Notes: generated by a model from the sequence alone, not told the origin. Positions 37,605 to 46,960 are shown, counted from the first letter of the stretch. The stretch is 64,000 bases of DNA from Sphingobacteriaceae bacterium (GCA_947458875.1 CANGZD010000002.1:62001-126000), one strand, 5' to 3'. Numbers and translations are program-made.

Positions 37605-38687
37605 CTATTTTACAATGCTTACTTTAACCGGATTTTCTGCTTTTAATGACATCATGCCGCTCGTCAGTACCGTGTCTCCGGGTTTTAGTCCGGAAAGGAT
37701 CAGTACACTCTTGTCTGTTCTTGAGCCGGTTTCCACCATGACCTCTTTGGCCATGCCATTTTGACTCACAAATACTTTCTTGCCTTTTAATACCGGGATG
37801 ATAGATTGGGTAGGAATCAGAATGGCGTTTTTAAAACTCTCTAAGTTCAAATTGATTTTTGCAAAGGTGCCGGGTAGAAGTTCGCCACTTGCATTGCTGG
37901 CCAGGGCCTTGAGCTGGAGGGTTCGAGTACTCGTTTCAACACTGGGTTCAACAGCGAACACACTGGCTTCATATTTTTTTTGCGTGCCGGCAGCACTAAA
38001 ACTGATCTTGGTGTTTTTCTTTACCTGATTCGCATATTTTTCGGGGATTGAAAAGCTGATTTTTACCGGATTGGCATTAGTCAATTTCGCAATGTTGGTT
38101 GAAGGGGTCACATACTCTCCAACAGAAATGGCTCTCAATCCGATTTTCCCACCGAAAGGAGCACGAATAGAGGTTTTAGATAATTGCGCTCTGATGAGTT
38201 CTGTTTGAGCTTTTAAACTGGTCAATTCAGCAAAAGCCACTTCATATTCCTCCTGGCTAATGGCTTCTTTTTTAAGAAGCTGTTTGGCTCTCGATTCTGT
38301 TTCTGCAGCCAGTTTCTCCCTGCTTAAAGCCTGCTTGAGTTGTGCTTGTAATTCTGTATCATTAATTTTTATCAAGAGCTGCCCTTTGCTTACTGCACTC
38401 CCTTCCTGAAAATAGATTCCTTTCACCAAACCGGCAATCTCCGCTCTAATATCAATTTGCTCATTGGCTTCAACCGTACCAATTACTGATAATTGATCGG
38501 TAAATTCGCTGTAAGCTACCACTATTCCGCTCACTTTTGTAGCTGACATGCTTGCTCCATTTTTGCCGCCTGATTTGCCTCCAGCTTTTTGACCGCCACC
38601 ATTTTCTTTGTTTTTAATGATTCTGTAAATAATGCCAGAAAGGAGCGTAAGAGCCAGGAGCAGGTAAATGATATTTCTTTTTTTCAT
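37605..38687 (-). CDS. RND periplasmic adaptor (membrane fusion protein)
   Basis: A 360-residue adaptor with one N-terminal hydrophobic segment (IIYLLLALTLLSGIIYRII). A glycine/lysine-rich linker, a biotinyl/lipoyl-like domain (VEANEQIDIRAEIAGLVKGIYFQEGSAVSKGQLLIKI), an alpha-hairpin, and beta-barrel and membrane-proximal domains (GVYVTPSTN-type segment, GTFAKINLNLESFKNAILIPTQSI) follow. It bridges the RND permease and TolC. It heads the three-gene operon, with a promoter candidate just upstream. Confidence 0.94.
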   Translation of the reverse strand: MKKRNIIYLLLALTLLSGIIYRIIKNKENGGGQKAGGKSGGKNGASMSATKVSGIVVAYSEFTDQLSVIGTVEANEQIDIRAEIAGLVKGIYFQEGSAVSKGQLLIKINDTELQAQLKQALSREKLAAETESRAKQLLKKEAISQEEYEVAFAELTSLKAQTELIRAQLSKTSIRAPFGGKIGLRAISVGEYVTPSTNIAKLTNANPVKISFSIPEKYANQVKKNTKISFSAAGTQKKYEASVFAVEPSVETSTRTLQLKALASNASGELLPGTFAKINLNLESFKNAILIPTQSIIPVLKGKKVFVSQNGMAKEVMVETGSRTDKSVLILSGLKPGDTVLTSGMMSLKAENPVKVSIVK

Positions 38688-38722
38688 TTGAAGGATGAGA
38701 TTACGTAGGATTTTTTGGAGTT

Positions 38723-38730
38723 CAAAACTA
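38723..38730 (-). promoter_or_regulatory. Candidate -7 element for the RND operon (TAGTTTTG)
   Basis: TAGTTTTG on the minus strand fits TAnnTTTG exactly and lies 36 bp upstream of the adaptor ATG. The -33 side has only a T-rich stretch, not a clean TTTG, so confidence is limited. Confidence 0.4.
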
Positions 38731-38793
38731 CCTCTTTTATGATGAAAAAATCATTTGTATCCAATAAATTACAGCAATTTCAAAGCGATAATT

Positions 38794-38822
38794 TTTGAAT
38801 TTCGATATAAAAACTACTTTTG
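38794..38822 (+). promoter_or_regulatory. Promoter of the M61 peptidase gene (TTTG-N17-TACTTTTG)
   Basis: TTTG (38794-38797) and TACTTTTG (38815-38822, an exact TAnnTTTG) are separated by 17 bases. Transcription would start near 38829, about ten bases before the ATG at 38839. This also argues against the longer track start at 38755. Confidence 0.6.
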
Positions 38823-38838
38823 TTTCAAAGCATATTTC

Positions 38839-40650
38839 ATGAAAAAATTAATAAAATTCGGACTCCAAATCTCGCTCCTAATGATGGGAATATCAGTTGG
38901 TATCGCTGCAGCGCAAAGCCGCATTTCTTTCGAAGTTTCTTTTACTGAACCACAGGCGCATTATGCCGATGTGCAAATGCAAATTGTGGGTAACAAGCAA
39001 TCATATGTTGATGTGAAAATGCCCGTTTGGGCTCCAGGTTCTTACCTGGTGAGAGAATTTGCGAAAAATGTTGAAGGTTTCAAGGCTATGGATGCCAAAG
39101 ATCATCCTTTACGTGCTGAAAAAATCAATAAAAATACTTGGCGAATTCAAGCTAATAAAAAAGACCAGATTCGTGTCAATTACCGGGTCTATGCTTTCGA
39201 AATTTCGGTTAGAACCAGTTTTGTGGATGCTTCACATGCCTTCTTATCGCCCACAGGAATTTTCATGTATCCTGACGGGGCACTCAATCAATCTTCAACC
39301 GTAACCATCAAACCTTTTGAAACCTGGTCGAAGGTTACCACTGGCTTAGCGCCGGTAGCGGGCAAAGCGTTTACTTACCAAGCCCCTAATTTTGATGTAC
39401 TTTTTGATTCACCCATTGAGGTTGGTAATCAAGACATATTTGAATTTACTGCTGCTGGTGTAAGACACGAAGTAGCCATGTATGGCGGAGGTAATTATGA
39501 CAAAGAACGTTTGAAGAAAGACATGGCTCGCATAGTAGAGGAGTGTACATCCATTTTTGGTATCAATCCTAACAAATATTATGCATTCATCGTGCACAAT
39601 TATGCCAACGGTGGCGGTGGTTTAGAGCACCTTAATTCAACAGTTTTGGGAGCCAGCAGAATGGGTTACACCAACGAAAATACCTATCTGGGTTTCCTTA
39701 GTTTGGTTGCTCACGAGTACTTCCACCTTTGGAATGTCAAAAGAATGCGTCCTGCCGCATTGGGGCCGTTTAATTACGACACCGAAAATTATACCAGCAA
39801 TCTTTGGATTGCCGAAGGCTTTACCGCACACTACGACAATTTGTTGGTTAGAAGAGCGGGTTTCTACAATCCTGAAAAGTATTTAGAGGTTTTAGCCTCA
39901 GGCATGAACCTGATTGATAACCAACCAGGAAATAAGTATCAGTCGGCAAGTGAGGCCAGCTTTGATGCATGGATCAAGTATTACAGGCCTAACGAAAATT
40001 CCAGAAACTCTAGCATCTCCTATTATGATAAGGGTGCTCTGATTGCCATGTTGATGGATTTAGAAATTTTGAATGCAAGCAATGCGCAAAAAGGCTTAGA
40101 TGATGTATTGAAAGCGGTTTATGATTTATTTTATCAGAAATTAGACCGTGGGTATACAGATGCTGAATTCAAGGCGATAGTTGAAAAAGTGGCAGGTAAA
40201 TCTTTTGATCGCTTTTATGATGATTTTGTATACGGGGTAGCTCCAGTAGATTATAAAAAATATTTTGCTTATGCCGGTTACGATGTAATTGATGAAAACG
40301 CTCAAAAGAATGAAGCTTACCTCGGTACCAGTTTTGTTTTCAGAGAAGGTAAATTATTGGTTTCGAGTGTTCTAAGAGATAGCCCGGCATGGAAATATGG
40401 CCTGAATGTAAACGATGAGCTGCGAGCCATTGATGGTGAAAAACCAAGTTTTGCTCCTCGTGATGCAGAGAAGTTTTTTGCTACCAAGCAAGTGGGCGAT
40501 GAAGTTAAACTGGGTATTTTTAGAGATGGCATGGAGCAACAGCTGCCAATCAAACTTATGAGGAATCCTGCCGTGAAATATCGGATCGTCAGTCTTGAAC
40601 AGCCAACAGAACAACAATTGACACTCCGAAAAAAATGGCTCAAACTTTAA
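38839..40650 (+). CDS. M61 glycyl aminopeptidase-type metalloprotease with PDZ domain
   Basis: A secreted peptidase of about 603 residues. I start at MKKLIKFGLQISLLMMGISVGIAAAQS, which is a good signal peptide; the track ORF begins 28 codons earlier. The N-terminal beta-domain (YLVREFAKNVEGF) is followed by the zinc site HEYFHLWNVKRMRP (H292, E293, H296) with the third ligand in LWIAEGFTAHYDN (E326). The C-terminal 120 residues form a PDZ domain (LLVSSVLRDSPAWKYGLNVNDELRAIDGEKP). It probably acts in the periplasm on short peptides. A bidirectional terminator follows. Confidence 0.92.
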   Translation: MKKLIKFGLQISLLMMGISVGIAAAQSRISFEVSFTEPQAHYADVQMQIVGNKQSYVDVKMPVWAPGSYLVREFAKNVEGFKAMDAKDHPLRAEKINKNTWRIQANKKDQIRVNYRVYAFEISVRTSFVDASHAFLSPTGIFMYPDGALNQSSTVTIKPFETWSKVTTGLAPVAGKAFTYQAPNFDVLFDSPIEVGNQDIFEFTAAGVRHEVAMYGGGNYDKERLKKDMARIVEECTSIFGINPNKYYAFIVHNYANGGGGLEHLNSTVLGASRMGYTNENTYLGFLSLVAHEYFHLWNVKRMRPAALGPFNYDTENYTSNLWIAEGFTAHYDNLLVRRAGFYNPEKYLEVLASGMNLIDNQPGNKYQSASEASFDAWIKYYRPNENSRNSSISYYDKGALIAMLMDLEILNASNAQKGLDDVLKAVYDLFYQKLDRGYTDAEFKAIVEKVAGKSFDRFYDDFVYGVAPVDYKKYFAYAGYDVIDENAQKNEAYLGTSFVFREGKLLVSSVLRDSPAWKYGLNVNDELRAIDGEKPSFAPRDAEKFFATKQVGDEVKLGIFRDGMEQQLPIKLMRNPAVKYRIVSLEQPTEQQLTLRKKWLKL

Positions 40651-40652
40651 TT

Positions 40653-40680
40653 AAAAACCCTCCAACAGGAGGGTTTTTTT
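40653..40680. terminator. Bidirectional terminator between M61 and outer-membrane protein genes
   Basis: AAAAACCCTCC, loop AACA, GGAGGGTTTTT: an 11-bp perfect stem with A- and T-runs, placed between two convergent genes. Confidence 0.9.
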
Positions 40681-40685
40681 ATGGC

Positions 40686-41162
40686 TCAAAATGTAAATCT
40701 GAACGAAAGACCCAATCCTTCAGCATTTAGTCCGGTATTTGGAGCAACTTCCAGTGTAGGTTTCCAATCCAAAGATACATTGATGGGTACACCATTAAAT
40801 TTGTAGTCTAAACCAATTACGCCATCAATTCCTAATAGGAGGTCATTATCATCAGTGGGTTTATAATTTCTAGATCCAAGGGTTCCACCAAAACCATAAT
40901 ACCAGCGTAAGCCATCGGCATTTTTGATATCCTGATGGATTTCATACAAACCGGTAAAGCGGAAATAGGAATAATCGTTCCTCGACTGGAAATTCAAGAT
41001 CAGATCAAGGGCCCGGTCGTAATTGTGGTTAAAAGTTTTGAAACTGATTCCATTTGCGGTCCCAAAACGACCCCCAATGGCGTGTTTGTATTGAGCATTT
41101 GTATTCTGACTCAACAAACTTAAAGTGATCAGGAGTAGGTTGAATAAAAGTGTTTTCTTCAT
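40686..41162 (-). CDS. Small outer-membrane beta-barrel-like protein
   Basis: A 158-residue exported protein with signal peptide (LLFNLLLITLSLLSQNTNAQ). The mature part alternates amphipathic strands (AIGGRFGTANGISFKTFNH, ALDLILNFQSRNDYSYFRFTGLYEIH, LGIDGVIGLDYKFNGVPINVSLDWKPTL). It ends GLGLSFRFTF, with the terminal aromatic residue expected of barrel proteins. Probably an eight-stranded outer-membrane barrel of unknown function. It stands alone, convergent to the M61 gene and divergent from the acyl-CoA ligase gene. Confidence 0.82.
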   Translation of the reverse strand: MKKTLLFNLLLITLSLLSQNTNAQYKHAIGGRFGTANGISFKTFNHNYDRALDLILNFQSRNDYSYFRFTGLYEIHQDIKNADGLRWYYGFGGTLGSRNYKPTDDNDLLLGIDGVIGLDYKFNGVPINVSLDWKPTLEVAPNTGLNAEGLGLSFRFTF

Positions 41163-41332
41163 ATCTTTTTTCTATACAACCCATCAAATTTGATGCCATT
41201 TTTATCAATCTCCACTACACTGACGAAATATCTACAAATCGTAAAATTATTGCCTATTGAACGCCTGTGTAGGTATTTATTCAATTTTTGATTATATTGG
41301 TGGTGTAACCTTTAATATCACTTGATTAACCT

Positions 41333-43114
41333 ATGTCCGTTTTAACCCGAGTTCATGATCTCCTCCCGCATGTTTTAAAGAATTTTACTCGTGAAGTTTT
41401 GGTTGCTGGTAAGCGTAACGGGAAGTGGATTACTTACAGCCCTGAACAGTTTATACAATCAATTGATGAAACTAGCAAGGGACTGATTGCCTTGGGTATC
41501 AAGAAAGATGATAAGGTAGCCATCATGTCTGCAAACAGACCTGAATGGAACATTTGTGATTTCGCCATCATGCAGATTGGGGCTACTCAGGTGCCCATGT
41601 ATCCTACGCTTTCGACCAACGACATTCGATTTATTTTACAGGATGCACAAATCAAAGTGGTGTTTGCCGGTTCGGTAGAACTGGTAAAAAAATTACAAAC
41701 CATCAAATCTGAATTAGGTTTAGATTTAAAAATTTATGCCTTTGAAGAGTGCAAAGAGGCTCCTTTCTGGACTGAATTGAAAGCGCTGGGACAAGCACAA
41801 GCTACCATTGATTTGAAGCCTTACCGCGATCAGGTGCAGCCAGAGGATTTGGTTACCCTTATTTATACTTCAGGCACCACCGGTACACCGAAAGGAGTGA
41901 TGCTCACTCATCATAATGTGGTAACTAACCTTACAGATACACTCAGTGCCTATCCGAAAGGATTGGAAAGGGTGATCAGCTTTTTACCGCTTTCTCATAT
42001 TTTTGAAAGAGTGGTTTTTTACATGAACTGCTATGCTTTGGTGAGTGTTTACTATGCAGAGAGCATTGAGACGGTGATGGCCGATATTCAGGAGGTTAAA
42101 CCGCATGGTTTTACCACCGTTCCCCGAGTGCTCGAAAAAATATATGATCGCATTGTAGAAAAAGGTACTGCACTTACAGGTATCAAAAAGAAACTATTCT
42201 TTTGGGCATTAAATTTAGGATTGAAGTTTGAACTGGACGGTAAAAATGGTCCCTGGTATGAGTTTCAGCTTTCTATCGCGAATAAATTAATTTTCACCAA
42301 ATGGCGTGAAGCCTTAGGTGGTGAAGTAAAAGCCCTGATGTCGGGTGGAGCTGCTTTACAACCACGATTGGCCAGGGTATTTTGGGCTGCACAAATTCCG
42401 GTTATAGAAGGTTATGGTTTAACTGAAACCTCGCCGGTTATCAGTTTGAACCGCTTAGATCCACATCAGGCCTGTTTTGGCAGTGTGGGTAAAACCATAC
42501 CAAATGTGGAGGTTAAAATTGCCGAAGACGGGGAGATTTTATGCAAAGGTCCGAACATTATGAAAGGCTATTACAATCGTCCCGACTTGACTGCCGAAGT
42601 AATTGATGCAGAGGGCTGGTTCCACACTGGTGACATTGGTGAAATGATAGAGGGTGGCTTTCTTCGGATCACTGATCGCAAAAAAGAAATATTTAAAACA
42701 GCCGGAGGTAAGTACATAGCCCCCCAACTCATCGAAAATAAGTTCAAAGAATCGCCGCTCATTGAACAGGTAATGGTGGTGGGAGAAAATAGAAAATTCC
42801 CATCCGCATTAATCGTTCCTAATTTTCAGGCGCTGGCTGCTTGGTGCGAAAAGAAAGGAATCACTTATACCACGGCTGCAGAAATGATTCAGCATGCAGA
42901 GGTGATGGATAAATACCAAAGAGAAGTAGATCGATACAATGCTGGTTTTGGGCGCTGGGAGCAAGTAAAAATGTTCCGCTTATTGCCTAAAGAGTGGACC
43001 ATTGATGCCAGTGAACTGACACCCAAGTTGAGCCTTAAGCGCAAAGTGATTTACGAACGCAATAAAGATTTAATCGAAAGCATTTACCAAGATCTGGAGA
43101 GTGGTAAAATTTAA
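41333..43114 (+). CDS. Long-chain acyl-CoA synthetase (AMP-binding enzyme)
   Basis: A 593-residue adenylate-forming ligase. Core motifs include the phosphate loop TLIYTSGTTGTPKGVMLTHHN, the aromatic/ATP motif IEGYGLTETSP, and the hinge region WFHTGDIGEMIEGGFLRITDRKKEIFKTAGGKYIAP. The layout matches the FadD15-like long-chain fatty-acid ligases that lack membrane segments. It would activate free fatty acids to acyl-CoA for phospholipid synthesis or oxidation. Its last four bases overlap the convergent 144-residue gene. Confidence 0.94.
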   Translation: MSVLTRVHDLLPHVLKNFTREVLVAGKRNGKWITYSPEQFIQSIDETSKGLIALGIKKDDKVAIMSANRPEWNICDFAIMQIGATQVPMYPTLSTNDIRFILQDAQIKVVFAGSVELVKKLQTIKSELGLDLKIYAFEECKEAPFWTELKALGQAQATIDLKPYRDQVQPEDLVTLIYTSGTTGTPKGVMLTHHNVVTNLTDTLSAYPKGLERVISFLPLSHIFERVVFYMNCYALVSVYYAESIETVMADIQEVKPHGFTTVPRVLEKIYDRIVEKGTALTGIKKKLFFWALNLGLKFELDGKNGPWYEFQLSIANKLIFTKWREALGGEVKALMSGGAALQPRLARVFWAAQIPVIEGYGLTETSPVISLNRLDPHQACFGSVGKTIPNVEVKIAEDGEILCKGPNIMKGYYNRPDLTAEVIDAEGWFHTGDIGEMIEGGFLRITDRKKEIFKTAGGKYIAPQLIENKFKESPLIEQVMVVGENRKFPSALIVPNFQALAAWCEKKGITYTTAAEMIQHAEVMDKYQREVDRYNAGFGRWEQVKMFRLLPKEWTIDASELTPKLSLKRKVIYERNKDLIESIYQDLESGKI

Positions 43115-43545
43115 CACCCATTATCTGCTTGATTTTCGGTAGCAGCTGCTTTTTTTTCTTTGCTTTGCTTCTGAATCCATTGACTGATTTTTTCAATCCA
43201 GCCGGTCATTTTATCCATGTTGATCCCCGCTACTGCTTTCTGTGAAACCAGGGCAATTAGGGCTTTTAGAAGAAAACCCGATCTTTTAAAAATCAGTGAA
43301 TTTAATAAATAAGGAACACCTAATTGTGCAATTGTAGTGAGCCAATCACTGCTTTTCTCTTCAGCTTTGCCACCGATACCCAACCAGGCCCCCAATTCTT
43401 GCATCATTCTGAAGGGTGCTTGAATCTTTTCAGAAATTTGGTGAAACTCTTCTTTCAGTTCACCTTCTCTTAAATCCATTTCAGCACGTAATCGGAAGAT
43501 CTCGGAGCGTAAATCGCTCATACTTTTGATTCGATTATTCGCCAT
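43111..43545 (-). CDS. Hypothetical protein of the YtxH/holin-like cluster
   Basis: A 144-residue protein that I do not recognise. The first half is a charged helix (MSDLRSEIFRLRAEMDLREGELKEEFHQISEKIQ). The middle has a moderately hydrophobic stretch (LGVPYLLNSLIFKRSGFLLKALIALVSQKAVAG), and the C-terminus is Lys/Gln-rich. It may be a peripheral or weakly membrane-attached coiled-coil protein. Its start overlaps the holin-like gene by 11 bases, so it belongs to that operon. A role in envelope stress is inference from context only. Confidence 0.75.
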   Translation of the reverse strand: MANNRIKSMSDLRSEIFRLRAEMDLREGELKEEFHQISEKIQAPFRMMQELGAWLGIGGKAEEKSSDWLTTIAQLGVPYLLNSLIFKRSGFLLKALIALVSQKAVAGINMDKMTGWIEKISQWIQKQSKEKKAAATENQADNGC

Positions 43546-43906
43546 TTTTTTCTTCGATTTTTTCTGCCAGCATTTTTCTAACTAAGCGGTCCATGAGGGG
43601 TTCTTCAATCCATTTAGATTTGATAAAAATCACAATGATAAAGAAGAGCAGATAAATACCTGCTACCCAAAAAAATCCCAACCAAGTGCTATTTAAAACT
43701 TCATTAAGCCAAAAAGCGGTTCCTAAGCTGGCAAAAATCAACATCATTAACAGGCAGAGCACCAATACGATATTACTTACTGCAGCGGCATAAAACTCAG
43801 CCACCTTTTCTACGGTGCTCAGCACTGCCAGCCGGCTTTTGAGTCCGATGTAGATTTTAATTTTTTCAATCAGATTTTCTTGTTGGTCAGGTTTCTGCTC
43901 TTCCAT
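43535..43906 (-). CDS. Phage holin family-like membrane protein (DUF1469 type)
   Basis: A 123-residue protein with two strong membrane helices (FYAAAVSNIVLVLCLLMMLIFASLGTAFWL and WLGFFWVAGIYLLFFIIVIFI) and charged ends. This matches the superfamily often labelled phage holin 3/6 or DUF1469. In Bacteroidota these are usually chromosomal membrane proteins, not lysis proteins, and there is no prophage here. It begins 11 bp after the YtxH gene and overlaps the next gene, so the three are one unit. Confidence 0.8.
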   Translation of the reverse strand: MEEQKPDQQENLIEKIKIYIGLKSRLAVLSTVEKVAEFYAAAVSNIVLVLCLLMMLIFASLGTAFWLNEVLNSTWLGFFWVAGIYLLFFIIVIFIKSKWIEEPLMDRLVRKMLAEKIEEKNGE

Positions 43907-43917
43907 ATTCCTGGATT

Positions 43918-44190
43918 TTAAACTCCGGCTTGGTTGCCGGCCTCATTAAATGTTTCCTGTGTTTTTTTCATTTTTGATTTCAGGGCACTTCCTACTTTTT
44001 CGGCAGTTTCGCTGAGATCGTCTATTCCTTCTTCGGTAAGGTCCTGAATCCGTTCGCCCAAATCTTTCAATGCTTTGCTCAATTTGTCACGTGTTTCCGA
44101 TCCACTTTCGGGCGCAAAAAGAATCCCTAAAGCTGCACCAACTGCCACACCGGCCAGCAGTGCCACTACAATTTTTGAATTATCGCTCAT
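43918..44190 (-). CDS. YtxH domain protein
   Basis: A 90-residue protein with one N-terminal glycine-rich membrane helix (VVALLAGVAVGAALGILFAPESGSETRDKLSKAL). The typical YtxH signature FAPESG is present, followed by a charged amphipathic helix. YtxH proteins are commonly induced by envelope or general stress in other bacteria; their molecular job is unknown. It is the first gene of a three-gene unit with the holin-like and 144-residue proteins, downstream of the AI-2E-type permease. Confidence 0.88.
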   Translation of the reverse strand: MSDNSKIVVALLAGVAVGAALGILFAPESGSETRDKLSKALKDLGERIQDLTEEGIDDLSETAEKVGSALKSKMKKTQETFNEAGNQAGV

Positions 44191-44258
44191 TTTCTTTTGT
44201 TTTTAATTTAAACCTTCTTTTCTTCAACAAGCCAATTTTCAAAGTGTTTAGAAATTCT

Positions 44259-45308
44259 TTAAAGATGCTTCTCTACTGCTTGTTTTGCTGCTTCTTCTTT
44301 TTCGACAGCATGATAACTTCTTTCATAAATCTTAAAAGTGAGGATAAAATAAGAGAGCAATAAAGGCCCAAACACCAGTCCGAGGATGCCAAATACCGGA
44401 ATGCCGATTACTACCCCAATCACAGTAATGATGGGATGCATATTGGCTACTCTTTTTGCAATAATCAGTCGGATCACGTTGTCAATATTAATGATCAGGA
44501 TAAAGCCCCATAACAAAAGCCCCCAGCCGGCAGTTTCGTTCCCGTTTGAAAGTTGAATCAGTGCCGCCGGAATAAATACAAATGGGGCGCCAACTACAGG
44601 TAAAAAGGATAAAAAAGTGGAGATTACTCCCCAGAAAACGGCATCGGGTATCCCGAAAATGATAAATCCCAAGCTCACCAAACTGCCCTGAACAATAGCG
44701 ATGAAACCTTGACCCAATACGTTTGAGTAGGTAGTATCGCGAAGTTCGGTAGCAAACTTAATGGCATCGGGTTCTTTAAATGGGGCATATTTGAGCAGTC
44801 CTTTCTCAAAACTTTGGTGCTGCGTAAACATAAAATAAAGTAAAAAATACATGATCAGCACCCCAATAAAAATGTCGGCTGCCCCGCCTATTACCGCTGG
44901 AAATAAATTTGCAGCAATATCATCCAGCTTGCCTATTACCAGATCTAATGAATGGGGTACATGGAAGGTAGATCCAATGTAATCTTCAATTCCTTTGATG
45001 AGAGTTTTAATGGCTTGAGGATCTTGTTGAAAAGATGAGATTTTATTGATGACCATCAAGCTTAGTGCCAGAAAGGGAAAAACGATCATTAGTAAAGAAA
45101 CCAGGATGATCCCAACGGTAGTTATCATCTTATTGATTTTCCATTTATCAGTAAATAACAGATATATAGGCCTGAAAATGGTGTATAGCACCAAGGTGCT
45201 AAGCAAAGCTCCTGCAATGATCCTGAGCGAATACAAAATGAACCCACCCAAAACAAGCAGTAAGCATAAAACGATGGCATTGCGCTGCTTTAAATTATAA
45301 ATCGACAT
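44259..45308 (-). CDS. AI-2E family (PerM-like) membrane transporter
   Basis: A 349-residue membrane protein with about seven or eight hydrophobic segments. It includes the family signature near the C-terminus, VIGIPVFGILGLVFGPLLLSYFI, and the central VLGQGFIAIVQGSLVSLGFIIFGIPDAVFWGVISTFLSFLPVVGAPFVFIPAAL. Members were named after the E. coli TqsA autoinducer-2 exporter, but most have other or unknown roles, including sodium/proton exchange. It lies 68 bp upstream of the YtxH gene on the same strand. Confidence 0.88.
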   Translation of the reverse strand: MSIYNLKQRNAIVLCLLLVLGGFILYSLRIIAGALLSTLVLYTIFRPIYLLFTDKWKINKMITTVGIILVSLLMIVFPFLALSLMVINKISSFQQDPQAIKTLIKGIEDYIGSTFHVPHSLDLVIGKLDDIAANLFPAVIGGAADIFIGVLIMYFLLYFMFTQHQSFEKGLLKYAPFKEPDAIKFATELRDTTYSNVLGQGFIAIVQGSLVSLGFIIFGIPDAVFWGVISTFLSFLPVVGAPFVFIPAALIQLSNGNETAGWGLLLWGFILIINIDNVIRLIIAKRVANMHPIITVIGVVIGIPVFGILGLVFGPLLLSYFILTFKIYERSYHAVEKEEAAKQAVEKHL

Positions 45309-45372
45309 GGTTTTGAAATAAATGTTCTAACATTGCTCAACAACACTTAAAGTTAATCAAGGTTTCTACATA

Positions 45373-45408
45373 AAAAAATCCTATCTCCTTTTGGGGATAG
45401 GATTTTTC
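45373..45408 (-). terminator. Terminator downstream of the OmpA-family gene
   Basis: A stem of about 15 bp (AAAAATCCTATCTCC with GGGGATAGGATTTTT, one G-U pair, TTTT loop). Read on the minus strand, it follows the ompA-like stop at 45424 and ends in a U-run. It separates that gene from the AI-2E-type permease. Confidence 0.85.
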
Positions 45409-45423
45409 AGGAGCAGGGTTGAA

Positions 45424-46887
45424 TTAGAAAATATTAAATTCTACCCTTCTATTCCGCTGTCTGCCCTCTTCTGTCTCATTATCGGCAATAGGCTGGGATT
45501 CGCCAAAACCCCTGGCTTCAATTTTATTTTTCGAAACGCCCCGTTTTACCAGGTAGCTTTTTACGGCATTGGCCCGATTAACGGATAGTGTTTGATTGGC
45601 TTTTTCTGAGCCCACTGCATCGGTATGTCCGCTTATTTTCAAACTATAATTCGGCTTGGTAATTAATAAGGTAGCCAGTTTATTGAGAGAGGGATAAGAA
45701 ACTGCCTTGATGATCCATTTCCCGGTGGCAAATTCCAGGTTTTCAAAAACATCCTGTAATATTTTTTGTTCTTCGGCACTCAGTTGAATGGTTGGTCGGC
45801 TAATGACTGCTGCTTTGGCCACTTCTGGGCACCCGCTATTATTTTTCGCACCTTTTACCAACGGACACTTATCCAAATAATCATAAACGCTGTCCTGGTC
45901 GGTATCTAATGGACATCCCCAACCACTTACCACCACCCCACGGGGGGTGCTTGGGCATTTGTCAAATAAATCGCCAATGCCATCTGAGTCGGTATCGCAT
46001 TTCAGGTCATCCACCTCTTTTTCCAAAACCTTTACCTGTTTTCTCAATGCTGCTAACTCAGCAGAATCATTTCTTGTGTACAAATCATCATACATCATCG
46101 AGACAGGGTTCACCCAGTCCAAGGCTTTCTCTTTCTTTTTGCCCAATGAAAATTCCAAGCCACTGTAGGCATAAGAGAACCGGTCTGCAGGTGTTCGGTT
46201 GATTTTTAAACCATCCAGAAAATCACTCCCCGAAAAATTCATGGTATAACCCAAATCGAAATGCATCCGATCTGAGATCTTGAATTTTACAGCTACTCCA
46301 ATCGGTACAAATGATTCGTAACGGTATGTTTCTGTACCGCTTGAGCCATATTTGCCTTTGTAATCGGTGGTTACATCAAATTCATCAGTCTTTATATACG
46401 AAAAGGCAGATTGTCCCCATCCGGCTTTTACAATGAAATTGATCCAGTTCTCTTTTCGCATGAAATCCAGGGTGGCCACATTTACCACTCCCATCAGGCT
46501 GCTGGTATAAATAGTGGTTTCGTAGGACTTTAATCCGAAACCGACCCCGCCAGGAAGGTCTTTATTACTGCCAGATATTTTACCTGCCGTTGCATTAAAT
46601 TCTAATCCGAAGGAGTGGGCTAATTGTTTCCGAACACTTAGACCGTACCCCAGGTTTACATCCCAGTTAGAAAAATCGTAATTACTGGGTGCAAATACCA
46701 CAGGGGCCAAGGCACCAGCATGCAGACCTAAAGACCAGGTTCGGTAGGGTTTTTGGCCTTGAAACAAAGTGAATGGATGTTTTGGTCTTACTTTAGCAAG
46801 GCTGTCTGCAGGTTTTTCTTGTGCACTCAAACTCAAGGTAAAGGCGAAAGCGAGCATCATTAACAGCGTTAATCTTAATTTTTTCAT
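45424..46887 (-). CDS. OmpA-family outer-membrane protein with TSP3 calcium-binding repeats
   Basis: A 487-residue outer-membrane protein. A signal peptide (LTLLMMLAFAFTLSLSAQ) and an N-terminal barrel of about 240 residues are followed by a short coiled coil (LAALRKQVKVLEKEVDDL). Thrombospondin type 3-like repeats (DTDSDGIGDLFDKCPSTPRG; DTDQDSVYDYLDKCPLVKG) come next. The C-terminal OmpA domain binds peptidoglycan (ISGHTDAVGSEKANQTLSVNRANAVKSYL and ARGFGESQPIADNETEEGRQRNRRVEF). It probably anchors the outer membrane to the wall. A minus-strand TAGTTTTT, close to the -7 consensus, lies upstream. Confidence 0.93.
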   Translation of the reverse strand: MKKLRLTLLMMLAFAFTLSLSAQEKPADSLAKVRPKHPFTLFQGQKPYRTWSLGLHAGALAPVVFAPSNYDFSNWDVNLGYGLSVRKQLAHSFGLEFNATAGKISGSNKDLPGGVGFGLKSYETTIYTSSLMGVVNVATLDFMRKENWINFIVKAGWGQSAFSYIKTDEFDVTTDYKGKYGSSGTETYRYESFVPIGVAVKFKISDRMHFDLGYTMNFSGSDFLDGLKINRTPADRFSYAYSGLEFSLGKKKEKALDWVNPVSMMYDDLYTRNDSAELAALRKQVKVLEKEVDDLKCDTDSDGIGDLFDKCPSTPRGVVVSGWGCPLDTDQDSVYDYLDKCPLVKGAKNNSGCPEVAKAAVISRPTIQLSAEEQKILQDVFENLEFATGKWIIKAVSYPSLNKLATLLITKPNYSLKISGHTDAVGSEKANQTLSVNRANAVKSYLVKRGVSKNKIEARGFGESQPIADNETEEGRQRNRRVEFNIF

Positions 46888-46960
46888 AGGTATACATATT
46901 TTTTTGGGTAAAAAACTATTCCTAACCTAATACGAAAAAAAAAGATTTTTATTGTGCGGT

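Noticed and set aside
43535-43906. Prophage remnant suggested by the holin-like protein
   Set aside because: No integrase, capsid, tail or lysin genes are nearby; this superfamily is commonly chromosomal.
44259-45308. Quorum-sensing transporter role from the AI-2E family name
   Set aside because: The family name comes from one member; no luxS or other autoinducer gene is in the window, so only a transporter-like protein is called.
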